A stretch of 64,000 bases of DNA from Bathymodiolus brooksi. Taxonomy: Eukaryota; Mollusca; Bivalvia; Mytilida; Modiolidae. A model generated the notes under the pieces. That model was given only the letters and a program-made list of their open reading frames with translations, ran no database searches and had not been told where the DNA came from. Positions 1-11,619 of the stretch are shown piece after piece. The stretch spans positions 19,612,413 to 19,676,412 of the forward strand of contig OY804589.1 in NCBI GenBank assembly GCA_963680875.1, read 5' to 3'. The position numbers were made by a program, and so were the translations under genes. How positions within the stretch are numbered: position 1 is the stretch's first letter; each line of letters starts with the position of its first letter.

Positions 1-178
1 CGGTATAAGTTAAAGATTGAAGAAACTATAAACATTGAACAGCTACGAATTCAAATGAAAGGTTTTAAAAAGCTGTACATGTATATGGGGATATTCTGTA
101 TGTGTTTATATTGCATAATATTTGATAAATTACACAAATTTAAGTTACAAATACTTTTCTTTCTAAATAACCACTTAT

Positions 179-230
179 CATCGATTGATGAGCAAACTTT
201 GAAAACCAGTAATAAAATTATTCCCAACAT
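179..230 (-). pseudogene. Signal-peptide first exon with dead splice donor
   Basis: On the minus strand an ATG opens a 17-codon hydrophobic signal peptide (MLGIILLLVFKVCSSID plus one base). It matches the right-arm exon at 63835-63886 except for one residue. The base after the exon should start GTAAGT but reads ATAAGT, so the donor is lost. The exon would serve a gene running left out of the window. Its phase (1) would fit the Ig exons of the receptor phosphatase in this window, but the exon lies downstream of that gene and cannot belong to it. Confidence 0.6.
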
Positions 231-714
231 TTTTATATTTTAATCAGTTCTCAAACCTTATCACGGAAGTAGATACCTGTTTGCAATTTAAATTCTTGTC
301 TACTAGACGTGTAGTTCCCCACAATATATATACTATATTCAACCGATTATGTTGTGGGCCTTTATAAAATATTATAACCAGTTTGTTTATATAATCGTGT
401 CGCGATCAGGTAAGATTATCACTCTCCTTTTGGTACCTCTTTACGTTTTGTTTCTCTGATGTCGGGTATATCTAATACACTTTCTTTCTTGCTTTACTCA
501 CTCAAATGATAAACTATATATCTGGCTGACACCCCTCCGCCCCTCCCCCATTTGTTGTCGTTTAAATGTGTATATTAGTTATTTTGTAATATTTAACATT
601 TATAACAATATCACTTTACTCAATGCAACTGACAGTTGCTTCATGAATTACAGATTAATTATCTACATGATTTCTTTTTTTCATCTGTCATTACATTTTA
701 ATAGAAAAATAGGG

Positions 715-895
715 GCAGTCGTTGTCGTGTCTGTATAGTAGTTGGATTTAGAACTACTTTATTACCACTAAAGCTGTGTGTTCGAATCCCTCTAATAGCG
801 AGGTGTACTCGATACAAAATTATATGACAAAATTGTTCAGTGACTTTCAATAGGTCCGTGGTTAAACATCATAGCTTTATCCCTAACCCTAATAT
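715..895 (+). repeat. SINE family B copy
   Basis: It carries a tRNA-like head with the phrase GTAGTTGGAT, a degenerate B-box region and the GAGGTGTACTCGATAC segment shared by over a dozen copies in this window. It lies inside the left inverted-repeat arm, and its mate is at 63290-63470. Confidence 0.6.
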
Positions 896-1589
896 AAATA
901 AATTGAATACCGTAAATATATATTCTATGATCTTCTATTCAGAAGGAATATGTTGGCACTTTTTTACTGATTTATTTTGTCAGATACTAATACGCTGACA
1001 TCTGTCCGATTGGCAAACAGTTCAATCATAATTTAACCCGGTGTCGGATGAATCTGAGCTACAATAAAGTCAAGCTACTTTTTGTCATTTGGAATGCAAT
1101 TTTCCTAAACCACAGAGTGGTTCCAAATGATAGCCATGAACATTTGCTATCTCAACAATACTTCAAAAATACGATTCCAGTTATTCCCTTTTTGCCAAGT
1201 TCTGATAAATTAATAAAAATCTAGAAAACAAATACGCCCGCTTGATATAAGTCTTTTCCAGATACAATTTGTGAATGAAATGGGGGTGGGGTGGAGAAGA
1301 GAAGAAGTACGTGACGAGATCTAATTTTAATCAGATAGATTCATCCCCGAAATGGATATATCATCTCCTGTTCATTTGCATCTGGATAAAAATCCATTAT
1401 TTCATTTATTATAATAGATTTACAAATCTAAATACATTCAAGTCTAATAAAAGTTAAATATATATGGATATATATATATTTGAAAGCGAACTTAAATAAA
1501 TTGCTATTATGAAATAGATAATGCATTTTCTGTTTTCCGACATATTCGAACGTAGCAAGAAGGTTAATTATCATAATAAACAAGCAATA

Positions 1590-1915
1590 CAGAGCTACGA
1601 TAGTGTAATGGTTAGCGTAATCGTATCAAGTGCCGTAGATCTACGTGGGTACATCGTGTGTTCGATAAACATGGGGTCAAACCAAAGACTATAACAGTGC
1701 TATAAACACATAGCGCTAAAGAATAAAGGTTGGTTCGGAGTTGGTATACTGTGCCCAATGGAGCGACACATTCTACGTACAGTGTTGTTCTAATGAGTTA
1801 TCACTATTAACATCCAACTCGGTTGGTCTAGTACAAAGTGGACAGCACCATCTCATAAACAAATGAATATGGTCTTCCCACACTAGAGCTGAACTACACA
1901 TCGCTTAAAGTTAAA
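1590..1915 (+). repeat. SINE family A copy (degenerate)
   Basis: It shows the order typical of this family here: a tRNA-like head, GGGTCAAACCAAAGAC, a segment around GGAGCGACA, then TTGGTCTAGTACAAAGTGGAC. Copies occur at 12772-13310, 21910-22205 and 62390-62590. The right-arm mate is interrupted at about 62371 by the foldback element. Confidence 0.6.
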
Positions 1916-2560
1916 CAACATTCACTCATTTACCTCTTTGAAACGATTCAGTCAACAAATCGGTATATTGGTATAAAAATAACAACTACTTATTTTTTTT
2001 TAGCTTTATTTAATTTTAGCTTTAAGCTTGCTATAAGAGTTCTTCATTTGTGTTTTATTACTCTTTGTCATTTTATGTTTTTTTTGGATTTTCATTCACT
2101 TGACTTCAATTCCCACTGATGAGACATAAGTTGTTGAAATCCAAATATGGTGCAACAATTCAACGTTTGTATGTTCCGAAATTACTGGATCGGTGTCACT
2201 GTTGGTGCATGAACTATTAGTTCCATGATAGCATCACCAGCCCAGTAACTAGCAATTTTAAGAAATTGTCATCATATTATATTTTATATGAATTAAAAAA
2301 ATAATTATATGATATTGACCTTATTTTCTTGACATTTTCTGTTTTATTATCCTTACCAATTTACTACATTTTTTGATTTGTTGCATTAAAATACAAGTTA
2401 CCTGTGACATTCATCATTAAATCAAATGTTTCAGTAAAGTAAATAGTTCGAAGTTCATGATAAGGTGATAGCTATAAAACCCAGGTGTTGTGTTAAAATA
2501 TTATAAGGACCGCGTTGCATTGCAGACACCTATTAGGTATTACATGTCTGATCAGATAGT
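1916..2560. other. AT-rich stretch, no gene seen
   Basis: No coding or RNA gene is recognisable. A TATA-like block (GCTATAAAACCC) near 2471 lies about 200 bp before the gypsy gag and could be the promoter of that element's 5' LTR or leader, but I could not find a matching 3' LTR. Confidence 0.4.
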
Positions 2561-2685
2561 TCATTAAAGTCAGTAGAATAGTAAGCATCGTGTAGAGTAT
2601 TAGTATACAAGATATAGCATTGGAAAAGGAAGAAAACATATATATTGTCGTGGATTTATTAATTAGTGGAACTGATTATTAAACA

Positions 2686-2994
2686 ATGGCTGCCTCTTTG
2701 CCAAATTTTCCAAGTTTTCCAGTTCATGAAAACAATGCCGAAATTAGGTGGCCAAAGTGGATTAGCAGACTTGAAAACCTGTTCATTGGAATAGACATTA
2801 AAGACAAAAAACCACAAAGACCACTTTTATTACATTACGCTGGAGAAGATGTCAATGAAATCTTCGACACTCTTACATACACAGGAGAGAACTATGCTAC
2901 CGCCAAACTGAAATTAAAGGAATACTTTGCTCCAATGACAAATACGAATATGAAGTATATAGATTCAAACAATCATCTGATGAGACAATAGACA
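2686..2994 (+). pseudogene. Gag N-terminal fragment of the gypsy element
   Basis: An ATG opens about 100 codons of capsid-like sequence containing WPKWISRLENLF and a DVNEIFDTL-like segment typical of gypsy Gag. It ends at a TAG after a frameshift; related sequence continues in another frame. The zinc-knuckle domain lies downstream at 3222-3605. Confidence 0.65.
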
Positions 2995-3221
2995 GTTTCC
3001 ATACAAAACTACGACAATTAGCATTGAACTGTGAGTTTGCTGACACTAGTAAATAAGTGAAATCGTAGATAATTCAAGGTTGTCACTCTACATGACTAAG
3101 ACGAAGGGTTCTTCGTGATGACACAGATCTTACATGATTACTTTCTTCTGCACGAGCATTATAATTGTCCGAAAAGCACGCCTTGGAAATCGAACAAAGT
3201 GACAAATAATCAGCAAATACA

Positions 3222-3605
3222 GTGAGAAAATCATACCCAAGACGACGTAATAACCTGCGATATCTGCAGAAACAATCACAATTTGAACCAAAGAAAAAGA
3301 CAAACTGTAGAAACTGTGGAGGTGAGTTTCCGCATGCAAGTAAGTGTCCAGCACTGGGAAAGACTTGTAACATTTGTAGAAAAATTAATCATTTCGCGAA
3401 AGTATGCAGATCTAAACGTGGTAGGCAGAACACAAACAATAACGCAAGAAGAGTCCAAAATCCTGGCAACAATGAGAGTGTGATAGCATACAGTGACACT
3501 GCTGATAGTAGCTCTGACGACGATCATGTATTCGGATTAAGGGAAGCAACAGTAAACAAGGTACAGAAAGGTAAACCGAAAATGACAGTGAAAATCAATA
3601 ATTAA
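3222..3605 (+). pseudogene. Gag nucleocapsid with zinc knuckles
   Basis: A basic region is followed by CRNCGGEFPHASKCPA and CNICRKINHFAKVC, the latter a CX2CX4HX4C-type knuckle. A serine/aspartate-rich linker follows and the frame stops just before the protease. Confidence 0.75.
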
Positions 3606-3790
3606 AATGTGGATTTTCTAATTGACACAGGTCGAGCATTAATATTCTGGATGAGAATACATTCAAGAAAATCGGAAGTAAACCAAAACTTTCTCACTCC
3701 AATACAAGAGTATTCACATATGGATCAAATAAGACTCTAAAATTTCAAGCGACGATTGAGACGGATAGTAAAATAACAACGGCAACCATG
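3606..3790 (+). pseudogene. Aspartic protease remnant
   Basis: The phrase FLIDTG (DTG catalytic triplet) appears just after the nucleocapsid stop, then the frame shifts. Downstream pieces of the protease fold are visible only by changing frame. Confidence 0.5.
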
Positions 3791-4624
3791 CATGTAGTAA
3801 AAGGAAAACATGGGAATTTATTGTGTTATGATACATCTGTGGAACTACATATTGTGCCAATAATTGCTTCAGTCTCAAGCAGTAGTGAAATATTGTGTAA
3901 TAAATATAGTGATGTATTCAAAGGAATAGGGAAATTGAAGGATGTCAAAGTGAAATTTCATGTTGATGAGAATGGGAAACCCGTTATTCAACCGCATAGA
4001 CGTGTACCCTTTCATATTCGCAAACAAGTGGAAGCCGAACTCGAAAGACATGGAAAATTAGATATCATTGACAAGGTAGATTGACCTACACCTTGGGTAT
4101 CCCCAATTGTCGTTGCACCCAAACCGAAAAATCCCTTTGAAATTCGTTTGTGTGTAGATATGAGAGAACCGAATAAGGCTATTTTGCGTTCACGTCATAT
4201 TACTCCAACACTAGATGATATGATGTTGGATTTAAATGGTTCTAAAGTGTTTTCGAAGATGGACCTTGGCAATGGATACCATCAACTGGAACTAAGTGAG
4301 GATTCCCGGAACATTACCACATTCACTACGCATGTAGCATTACATAGATATACACGTCTCAGTTTCGGAGTTTCGGAAATATTCCAAAACACGCTTAGTA
4401 ATGCACTTGAAGGATTAGATGGAGTAAGGAGCATATCCGATGACAGCATTGTATTTGGAAGGAACCAAGAGGAACACGATAGGCGACTGTGTAAATTATT
4501 CGAGCGATTTAAGGAAAGGAACTTAACATTAAGCAAAGCCAAATGTGAATTTAATAAAGATAAATTGGAATTGTATGGCCACATTTTAGTGCAAACGGGA
4601 TATCTGCCGATCCAAAGAAGATAA
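3788..4624 (+). pseudogene. Reverse transcriptase of the gypsy element
   Basis: Two open blocks (3788-4084 and 4148-4624) cover the RT fingers and palm. They show LCVDMREPNKAI, FSKMDLGNGYHQLEL and FNKDKLELYGH. The usual YVDD-like box is degenerate (RSISDDSIVFG), and one in-frame stop at about 4082 separates the blocks. The enzyme would be inactive as written. Confidence 0.8.
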
Positions 4625-4677
4625 GTGCAATAAGAAACACCCAGATACCAAAAGATGTAGGAGAAGCTCGTAGTTTT

Positions 4678-5226
4678 TTGGCTATGACAAATTATGTGGG
4701 ACGTTTTATACCAAACTACTGCACCGTGACTGAATCGCTACGTAGGCTAACCAAACAAGGTACTCAGTGGGAATGGACAATCGAACATCAGCAATCTTTT
4801 GATTTTAAATTAAAGAACGAGCTTGTTGCTGACCGTGTTATCTCGTATTGTGACCCAAACAAAGAGACAATGTTAATAGTGGATGCAAGTCCAGTAGGAT
4901 TAGCAGCGTTGCTAATACAAGAGGGAAAAATAATCGCATATTCTAGCCGAGCATTAACCGATGTTGAAAGTCGTTATTCGGAAACGGAAAAAGAGGCATT
5001 AGCAATTATATGGACAATTGCACATTCTCACTTATATCTTTACGGACATTCGTTTGAACTCGTTTCAGATCACCTGCCTCTAGAAACTACATTTAACAAT
5101 CCCAAGACAAAAACACCAGCCAGAATTGAGAGATGGAGGCTACGGTTACAGCAATACAATTCTAAAGTAAAGTACAAGCTCGGAATGATGAATGCTGCCG
5201 ATTATTTGTCAAGGCATCCAATCTAG
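4678..5226 (+). pseudogene. RT thumb and RNase H domain
   Basis: It reads FLAMTNYVGRFIPNY (thumb), then the RNase H catalytic Asp in IVDASPVGLAA, YSETEKEALAI and LVSDHLPL, ending with NAADYLSRHP. This is a well-preserved gypsy RNase H of about the usual length. Confidence 0.85.
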
Positions 5227-5295
5227 TCAACTTCTGTAACAAGTAAACATTCTCAACAAGCAGAAGAATTTGTTAGATATTTAACTGACAATGCT

Positions 5296-6182
5296 GTGCC
5301 TAAAGCAATGACCCTAAATGAAATAGTTGACCGTACACAAAAAGATCCTGACCTTCAAGCCTGTATTACTGCCGTCAAAACAAACAGATGGGAAAAATCG
5401 TATGAAAATAGTGTATTAAATACCTTCACGAAATTACGCTATGAATTAGCACTTGTTCCTGTCAATGATAGTGAAATATTACTACATGATAACAGAATCG
5501 TTATACCACAGGATTTACACATGCGTGTAATTGACCTTGCACATGAGGGTCATCAGCGTAGTGTAAGGACAAAACATGTATACCTGGCCTGACGTTAACA
5601 CCAAAGAGTACATTTGAACCGTTACAAATGTCCGAATTACCAAGTAATGTGTGGGTAAAATTAAGCAATGAATTCTGTGGACCTTTTCCCAGTGGATACT
5701 ATTTAATGGTGATTATCGATGAGTATTCGAGATATCCTGTTGTAGAAAGTTTAACCAGTTTAACCGCAATATCTGTAATACCGCTTTTAGACAAAACAAT
5801 TTCGATTTTTGGAATACCAAAATAACTGATAGGTGACAATGGACCGCCGTTTGATTCACACGAATTCCGAAAATTTGCTGATAATATGGGATTTAAGCAC
5901 AGAAAGATCACACCATTATGGCCTCGCGCTAACGCGGAAAGTGAACGGTTTATGAAAACAATAGGAAAAGCAATTCTTGCCGCACATACACAACATCGTA
6001 GTTGGAAACAGGAAATTCATACATTTCTACGCAATTACCGTGCAATTCCTCATGCAACTACTGATATGTCGCCAGGCGAAATTCTGTTTGGAAGGAAAAG
6101 TAATACAAAACTCCCGGACTTGACAATTAAATCACCCGAAATACAATACGGAAGAAAGACAAAGACAGAAAGCTTAAAATGA
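5296..6182 (+). pseudogene. Integrase, internally deleted
   Basis: The N-terminal part contains IDLAHEGHQ of the HHCC zinc-binding domain, but the sequence then jumps to the catalytic core at about 5628. The expected CC half is missing. In the core, the second Asp (GDNGPPF) and the Glu (NAESERFMKT) remain, while the first Asp position reads NEFCGP rather than the usual DF.GP. A stop occurs after FGIPK. Confidence 0.75.
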
Positions 6183-6310
6183 AGAAACATTTTGAGAACA
6201 AACATTGTGTCAAGCCATCACAATTTAAAGTAGGAGACAGCGTTCTTGTAAAATAAGGAACGAAGGATAAGTTAACTCCACCATTCAACCCAACACCGCT
6301 AAAAATCAAA

Positions 6311-6532
6311 GTGACAAAAGGAAGTATGAAAACAGCAGCAGATGGACAAAATAAGATGATCACTCGCAACTCATCGCATTTCAAGAAAGTTGGAGAATCC
6401 ATAATGAACGAGGAAGAAATTGAAGAAATATCAGACGGCAACAATTCAGATACACCGGACACAACATTAAGGAGATCGTCAAGAGAACGAAGACCACCTA
6501 AATATCTTGATGATTATGTGTGTTCAAAATAG
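6311..6532 (+). pseudogene. C-terminal tail of the gypsy polyprotein
   Basis: An acidic then basic tail (ITRNSSHFK, RRSSRERRPPKYLDDY) ends at a TAG. The RRPPKYLDDY-type ending is common in gypsy pol C-termini. Confidence 0.6.
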
Positions 6533-6663
6533 ATATATAATTTGAGCTATGTTTTCAGACATAATAATCCTGTGCTCAACTTCATATCTTTAAGAGGCTT
6601 GATGTGTTTTGTGAATTCATGATACAAGTATTTGTTGAGTTTATTTTCACAATCGTAATAACA

Positions 6664-7027
6664 TGTAAAAAATCATGCTAAAATTTTACAAAAGACTAAC
6701 CACAACTTTCAGTGGGTTAAATTAGATAAACAGTTCTTTGGAGTTGAAAAAGACCTATGTATATGTGTTGTATACTTCCCCCCTGCTATGTCTTCATATA
6801 CAAAAAGTCTTGATGTAGATATGTTTGCCTGTATTGAAAGTGATATTGCAAGGAAGTTTGGAGATGTCAATATTCTAACCTGTGGAGATTGTAATGCAAG
6901 AATAGGAACTAATCCTGATTATATTTTGCAAGATGACAACACATTTCTTCCTTTATTCCAATCATATCCAGTTGACCAAAGCATTACAAAACGTAAAAGT
7001 AGGGATATGAAAATTAAGAGTACTTAA
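6664..7027 (+). pseudogene. LINE endonuclease (EEP) fragment
   Basis: The phrase CVVYFPPAMSSY followed by NILTCGDCNARIGTNPDY matches the central strand and GD.N motif of apurinic-like LINE endonucleases. The upstream third of the domain is absent and the frame ends after KRKSRD. Confidence 0.65.
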
Positions 7028-7538
7028 TGGTAGGACACTAGGTGACCTACAGGGTAATTATACATGTTATACACATATCGGTGCAAGTGTGGTTGATTAT
7101 ACTATTGTGTCAGAGAATGCCCTGATAAATATTCTATATTATTAAATATCAGAGTTTAATCCAACTTTGTCAGCTTGTCATTGTAAGCCAGAATGGGAGA
7201 AATTATAGTTTAACTCCTACATCTAGTGAGGAATGTAGTATGCATCCAATTTCGTTAAGATACATATGGTCAGAAGATTATACCTCTGCATTTCAAGAAG
7301 CATTGTCTTCTAGTGCATTACAATTACAAATTGACCATTTTCTAAGTAAAACAGACATACAAATATTAACACTGCAGCGTCTGAACTGGCCAATATTTTT
7401 ACTGATGCAGCTGATATCTCTCTTAAAAAGTCTAAAATAAAAACACAAAATTACAACAAAACATAACAAATCGTTTGATAATGATTTGAGATCTAGTAGA
7501 CAAAATTTAATTAATTTTGGGAAAGCATACATAAAATA

Positions 7539-7807
7539 CCATAAGGGACGGACCATATAACTTCCAGGAGGGGTTATATTTTTTTTTTCTAAATAAATAT
7601 TCTGATTCCCAATGTTGCTGAAAAAAATATTCTGATTTTGGTGGAGGAAAAAAAATAATCTGATTCAGAATTTTTGTCATATAACCTAATGTTAAATTCC
7701 TCCCAAAAAATATTATAACTCTCGTGTTGTCCGAAATATTTGTTCTGAACGACACAAAAAACCATAACCCCCCCCCCCCTGCAAGTTAAATGGTCGGTCC
7801 CTTATGA
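7539..7807. mobile_element. MITE with about 17-bp terminal inverted repeats
   Basis: Both ends carry the same inverted sequence: CATAAGGGACGGACCAT at 7539 and ATGGTCGGTCCCTTATG at 7791-7807. The interior is non-coding, with a poly-C run near 7770. It interrupts the LINE, whose coding similarity (KAYIKYH then DPYVKNHFYQLY) resumes on either side. Superfamily unknown. Confidence 0.7.
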
Positions 7808-7993
7808 TCCCTATGTGAAAAATCATTTTTATCAACTGTACCGTGAATACAATGAAATCAAAAAAATTAAATGAAAAACATAAAAAAGCAATCTATTACA
7901 TGAGCTTGAAACACTTAATGAAGATAACCCAAACATGTACTGGAAAATGATTAATGAATTACAAGAAAAACAGACAGATTCTGATAATAATAA

Positions 7994-9530
7994 TTGATTT
8001 CCCTCACCATATGGTTGAAACATTTTCAGAGATTAAATGAGGGGAAGGAACATTTTAAGTCTAGAATAAAAGATTTAGAAGATAAACTTAAAAAATTGGA
8101 AGGCACAAACTGTTTTAATGAGCTTGACTTCCAAATATCTTTGGACAAGATTGCAATTTCAAAATTTAAACTAAACAAATCTCCTGGCTTGGATAATGTT
8201 TCAAACAACATGATCAAATGTAGTCAATCTACACTCTTAAAATGTTTTAAAAAATATTTAATTCTTCTTTGAGCTTAGGAATATATCCAGGAGCCTGGGC
8301 AGAGGAATATATAACACCCCTTTATAAAACAAATGATATTTCGGATCCAAGTAACTACCGGAGACTGACTATTACAAGTTCCATTGGTAAATTATTTAAT
8401 CGTGTTTTAAATGCACGACTTGATAAATTCTTATTTAAGTACAACGTTATAGACAAGTGTCAAATTGGATTTAGAAAGAAAGCCAGAACATCTGATCACA
8501 TGTTTGTTCTGAAGACCATCATTGGTGAGTATTGTGTAGCAGGCAATACAAAGTTATATTCCTGTTTTGTTGATTTCCAGAAGGCGTACGATACTGTAAT
8601 TCACACTGGTATCAAACTAAAACTTTTAGATTTTAGTGTTGGATCTCTTTTTTGTAACATTATTAAAACATGTATTCAGTGAGTAAACCATCTATAAAGG
8701 TTAACAATGAAATTTCTGATCGTTTTCTTCTTAAAATAGGTGTTAAACAGGGTGATAATCTGAGCCCTATCTCTTTAAAAAAAATAATTAATGACCTACC
8801 GAAATATTTACAGTCTTCTCGTGATGCAATATTACTAAATGATAGACCAGTGAACTGTCTGATGTATGCTGATGACATAGTTTTGTTATCGACATCTCCT
8901 CAGGGTATCCAGAATAAACTAGATATACTGAAGCAATACTGTAATGACTGGTGTTTAACAGTCAATACTAATAAAACCAAAGTATTTATTTTTAATAAGG
9001 CAGGGAAAGATATCAAACACACCTTTAATTTCAATGCTACCCAACTTGAATGTGTGAATCGATACATCAGGGTTCTTTTATTTTGCACAGGACGAACTTT
9101 ACAAAAAGCATTAAAAGCCTACTTTAAATTCTCAAAAGAATTATTGTCACTGAATCAAACAATCAAGACAAATATCCATGTGTTCGATCATACTATTAAA
9201 CCAATTCTATTGTATGACTGTGAAGTGAGGGGCATGTTTAATCCATTCATCTCTAAGTTTAGGAACACTTTATTGAACATTAGTCGAATTTTTGACAAAC
9301 TTCCTGCAGAAAAACTGCATCAAAAGTTCTGTAAATATATACTTGGGGTTCACTCAAAAACAAGCAATGCAGCTGTGCTGTCAGAATTGGGTAGATTCCC
9401 CATATATTTCAACATAGTCAAAGCCCTAGTTAAATATTTTTACAGACTAAAAAACATTCAGTCAGATTTTCCAGTTGTACATGATGCTTCTGAGGAATCT
9501 AAGATCCTGTCACTTTCAAGTAAACCCTAA
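7994..9530 (+). pseudogene. LINE reverse transcriptase
   Basis: RT motifs appear in order across three frames: SPGLDNV, GAWAEEYITPLYK, NYRRLTITSSIGKLF, CQIGFRKKARTSDHM, CFVDFQKAYD, GVKQGDNLSP and the catalytic MYADDIVLL near 8863. Frame breaks fall at about 8272 and 8680, and a stop at 9528 precedes the C-terminal region. Usual RT length is covered, so the domain is complete but broken. Confidence 0.85.
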
Positions 9531-9596
9531 TGGTATGCCTCTATTAATTACATATTCAAAATAATCAAGACCTATAAGTCAGGGAACAATGACAAC

Positions 9597-10138
9597 GTGA
9601 ATGCTGGTGCTAAATTGATACAAAATAATTTTTTACATGAGTGGAAACAGAATTTACAGGCACAAGCTAATGGTAAATTATGCTCTTATGTTCTTTTAAA
9701 AAGTAATTTTGGGTGTGAAAAATATTTGTCTGTAATAAATAACATTGAAATAAGGAAACAATGTACAAGACTTCTTTATCAGCACATTCTCTGAAGATTG
9801 AGAAAGGTAGGCATCAGGGTATTCCTCGGCATAACAGAAACATGTCCCAGATGCTCAAGCAATGAAGTTGAAGATGAATTACATTTTCTTCTACTTGCAT
9901 TGCTTTACATAATGAGAGAGAGAGTTTGATCCAATGCATTATTGATAACTGTATAAATTTCATAAAATTAACTAATAAGGATAAATTTATTTGGCTAATG
10001 AATAATGAAAATAAGGATATCCTGGTTACTTTATGTAGTTTTAAAAAAATAATGAAAGATGTGGTTAATTATTGTTCACTTTCACATAGTGATTGTATCA
10101 TTGGGCATGTAATGGAGGCTGTATCAGTTCCCATATAA
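9597..10138 (+). pseudogene. LINE C-terminal region with CCHC-like zinc motif
   Basis: Several short frames continue past RT. ETCPRCSSNEVEDELHFLL near 9840-9890 is the CX2C...H motif found at the end of many LINE ORF2 proteins. The element ends around 10140, shortly before the microsatellite. Confidence 0.55.
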
Positions 10139-10214
10139 TGTACATTGCAACTTGTATAATCTTTATACCTGAAACATCATAAATGTACTAAACATGTAAT
10201 TGTAACCACACACA

Positions 10215-10520
10215 GGAGAATGTATGTGTGTGTGTATGTATGTATGTGTGTATGTATGTGTATGTGTATGCATTGTGTGTATATGTATGTATATGTATGT
10301 GTATATGTGTATTTGTAAATATATATATTTGTATGTATGTATGTGCGTCTGTGTGTGTGAATGCGTATGTGTATATATGTGTATATGCATGTATGTAGAT
10401 ATGTATATGTGTATGTATATATGTGTGTATGTTTATATGTGTATATATGTGTGTATATATGTTTGTATGTGTATGTGTGTATGTATATGTGTGTATATGT
10501 GTAAATGCATGTATATATAA
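10215..10520. repeat. TG/TA-rich microsatellite
   Basis: About 300 bp of interspersed TGTA, TATG and TG units. It is open in several frames on both strands purely because of the simple repeat. It lies directly at the 3' end of the Penelope-like element. Confidence 0.95.
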
Positions 10521-10534
10521 ATCTCTAATCCATT

Positions 10535-10576
10535 TTCCAAACGTTTCAACTGGAATTACAGCTTTCATCAGTGGAA
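10535..10576 (-). ncRNA. Candidate minimal hammerhead ribozyme of the PLE
   Basis: The minus strand reads stem I 5' strand UUCCA, core CUGAUGA, stem II AGCUG/CAGUU (one G-U pair), core GAA, stem III A-C/G-U with no loop, a U at the cleavage position, and stem I 3' strand UGGAA. All conserved core bases are present, and the self-complementary ACGU stem III is the form that works as a dimer. Hammerheads are known from Penelope-like elements; activity here is inferred. Confidence 0.65.
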
Positions 10577-10639
10577 TTTATTTTGGAATGATTACATGAT
10601 AACAAATTTTACATTGCATAGTTACGTGACGTTACAATA

Positions 10640-11130
10640 TTATGACGCGATTTTCCCGAAAAAAAGTTTCTTTCAGTGCCGATTTAATTTTTTATTAAGT
10701 CCTTGCGGTTCATATGTTTTTAGTGTTTTAATCCAGAATGATTCTTTTACTTCTCTCAGATTTACATCTCCGTTGACTCGTTCAATGCCTATGACTTTAT
10801 AATTTTCCACAGTATGATTATTGTTACAAGAATGATTTGCCACAAGATCTTCTGTTTTCTTAGTTCGAATTTTCGAAAAATTTAACAGCATTCGTTGTTA
10901 AAATGTGTATCCTGTCTGTCTAACGTAAATATTTGTATCACATTTTGTACAAAAGATACAATATATTACACTAGTTGTTTTACAGTTGATATCAACATGA
11001 ATGTTGTAGATTTTTCCCTCGTTGTCTTTAACTTTTGACGATTCTATTAAATGTTTGCAGAGTGCACAATTTTTCCCACATCTTTTACATTCGTTTTCTC
11101 TGTTATAAAACTGTATACTGTGCTTACTAT
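10640..11130 (-). pseudogene. PLE GIY-YIG-type endonuclease
   Basis: The frame reads ECKRCGKNCALCKHL (Cys-rich linker typical of PLEs), then VIYCIFCTKCDTNIYVRQTG, in which VIY stands for GIY and YVR for YVG, and then NHSCNNNHTVENYKVIGIE with the conserved C-terminal part. The Gly-to-Arg change at the YIG position and a frame break near 10890 suggest loss of function. Confidence 0.75.
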
Positions 11131-11619
11131 GTACTAGTATATCTTTGATGTTTGTATTTCGTTTATATGACGTTTTTCATTCTTTCTGATTTGTGTAAAG
11201 TTTTCATATTTTTCCTTAGAATTGCGTGAATATCGGGAGGGCTTTGGATTATGTTAAAACTAGCGGTACTCGGTTGTTTTGTTTTTTAGGATTATACTGC
11301 AGAAGATTTTCCCTTTTTAGCATGTACATTTTTTGTAATTGATTTTCAATAGAACCTTTTGAATATCCTCGTTGTATTAACTGGTCCTTTATATCCTCAC
11401 GCCCATTGTTATAGTCCGTTTCTTCGTTTTACTCTGATTCCTAAACCATATCGAATTGCATTTTTTACTGTATGTGGGTGGCTTGAACTAGCATGCAATT
11501 AAATATGTTTAAAGGTATCATTGCAATAAAGGTCGGTCTTGAAATAATCTTAGCTAATGGATACGCTTACGTCTAAAATTCCAATTTCTTTTTCCGAATA
11601 TCTTTATTCTGTTTAAATT

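Larger units (their letters stand above)
50..1806. repeat. Left arm of a long inverted repeat (mate at 62371-64000)
   Basis: Read in reverse complement, the end of the window matches this stretch almost collinearly from base 50 to about 1806. Shared blocks include the signal-peptide exon, a SINE near 715-895 and the head of another SINE near 1590-1806. The arms differ by scattered substitutions and indels; the left arm has about 90 extra bases near 265-355. Similarity still runs at the right edge of the window, so the repeat may be longer. Divergence argues against a simple assembly artefact. Confidence 0.85.
2686..6532 (+). mobile_element. Decayed Ty3/gypsy LTR-type retrotransposon
   Basis: A collinear gag-pol order is visible on the plus strand: gag start, CCHC zinc knuckle, aspartic protease DTG, reverse transcriptase, RNase H, integrase zinc-binding remnant, integrase core, then an acidic tail. 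The reading frame is broken by stops and frameshifts between every domain, so it is not functional as given. Order RT-RNase H-integrase places it in Ty3/gypsy. No pair of LTRs was recognised; the 3' side runs directly into a LINE fragment at about 6660. Confidence 0.85.
6660..10140 (+). mobile_element. 5'-truncated, decayed LINE retrotransposon
   Basis: It runs from an endonuclease C-terminal part (6664-7021, with ILTCGDCNARIG) through RT (7994-9530) to a C-terminal CPRC zinc motif (about 9845). It abuts the gypsy remnant, is split by a MITE at 7539-7807 and carries several stops. The clade was not assigned; RT shows the general style of common mollusc LINEs. Confidence 0.8.

Noticed and set aside
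2420..2680. 5' LTR of the gypsy element
   Set aside because: A TATA-like block is present, but no matching 3' LTR or defined TG...CA ends could be found.
10163..10568. Long His/Thr/Tyr-rich and Cys/Val/Met-rich open frames on both strands
   Set aside because: They are translations of the TG/TA microsatellite.
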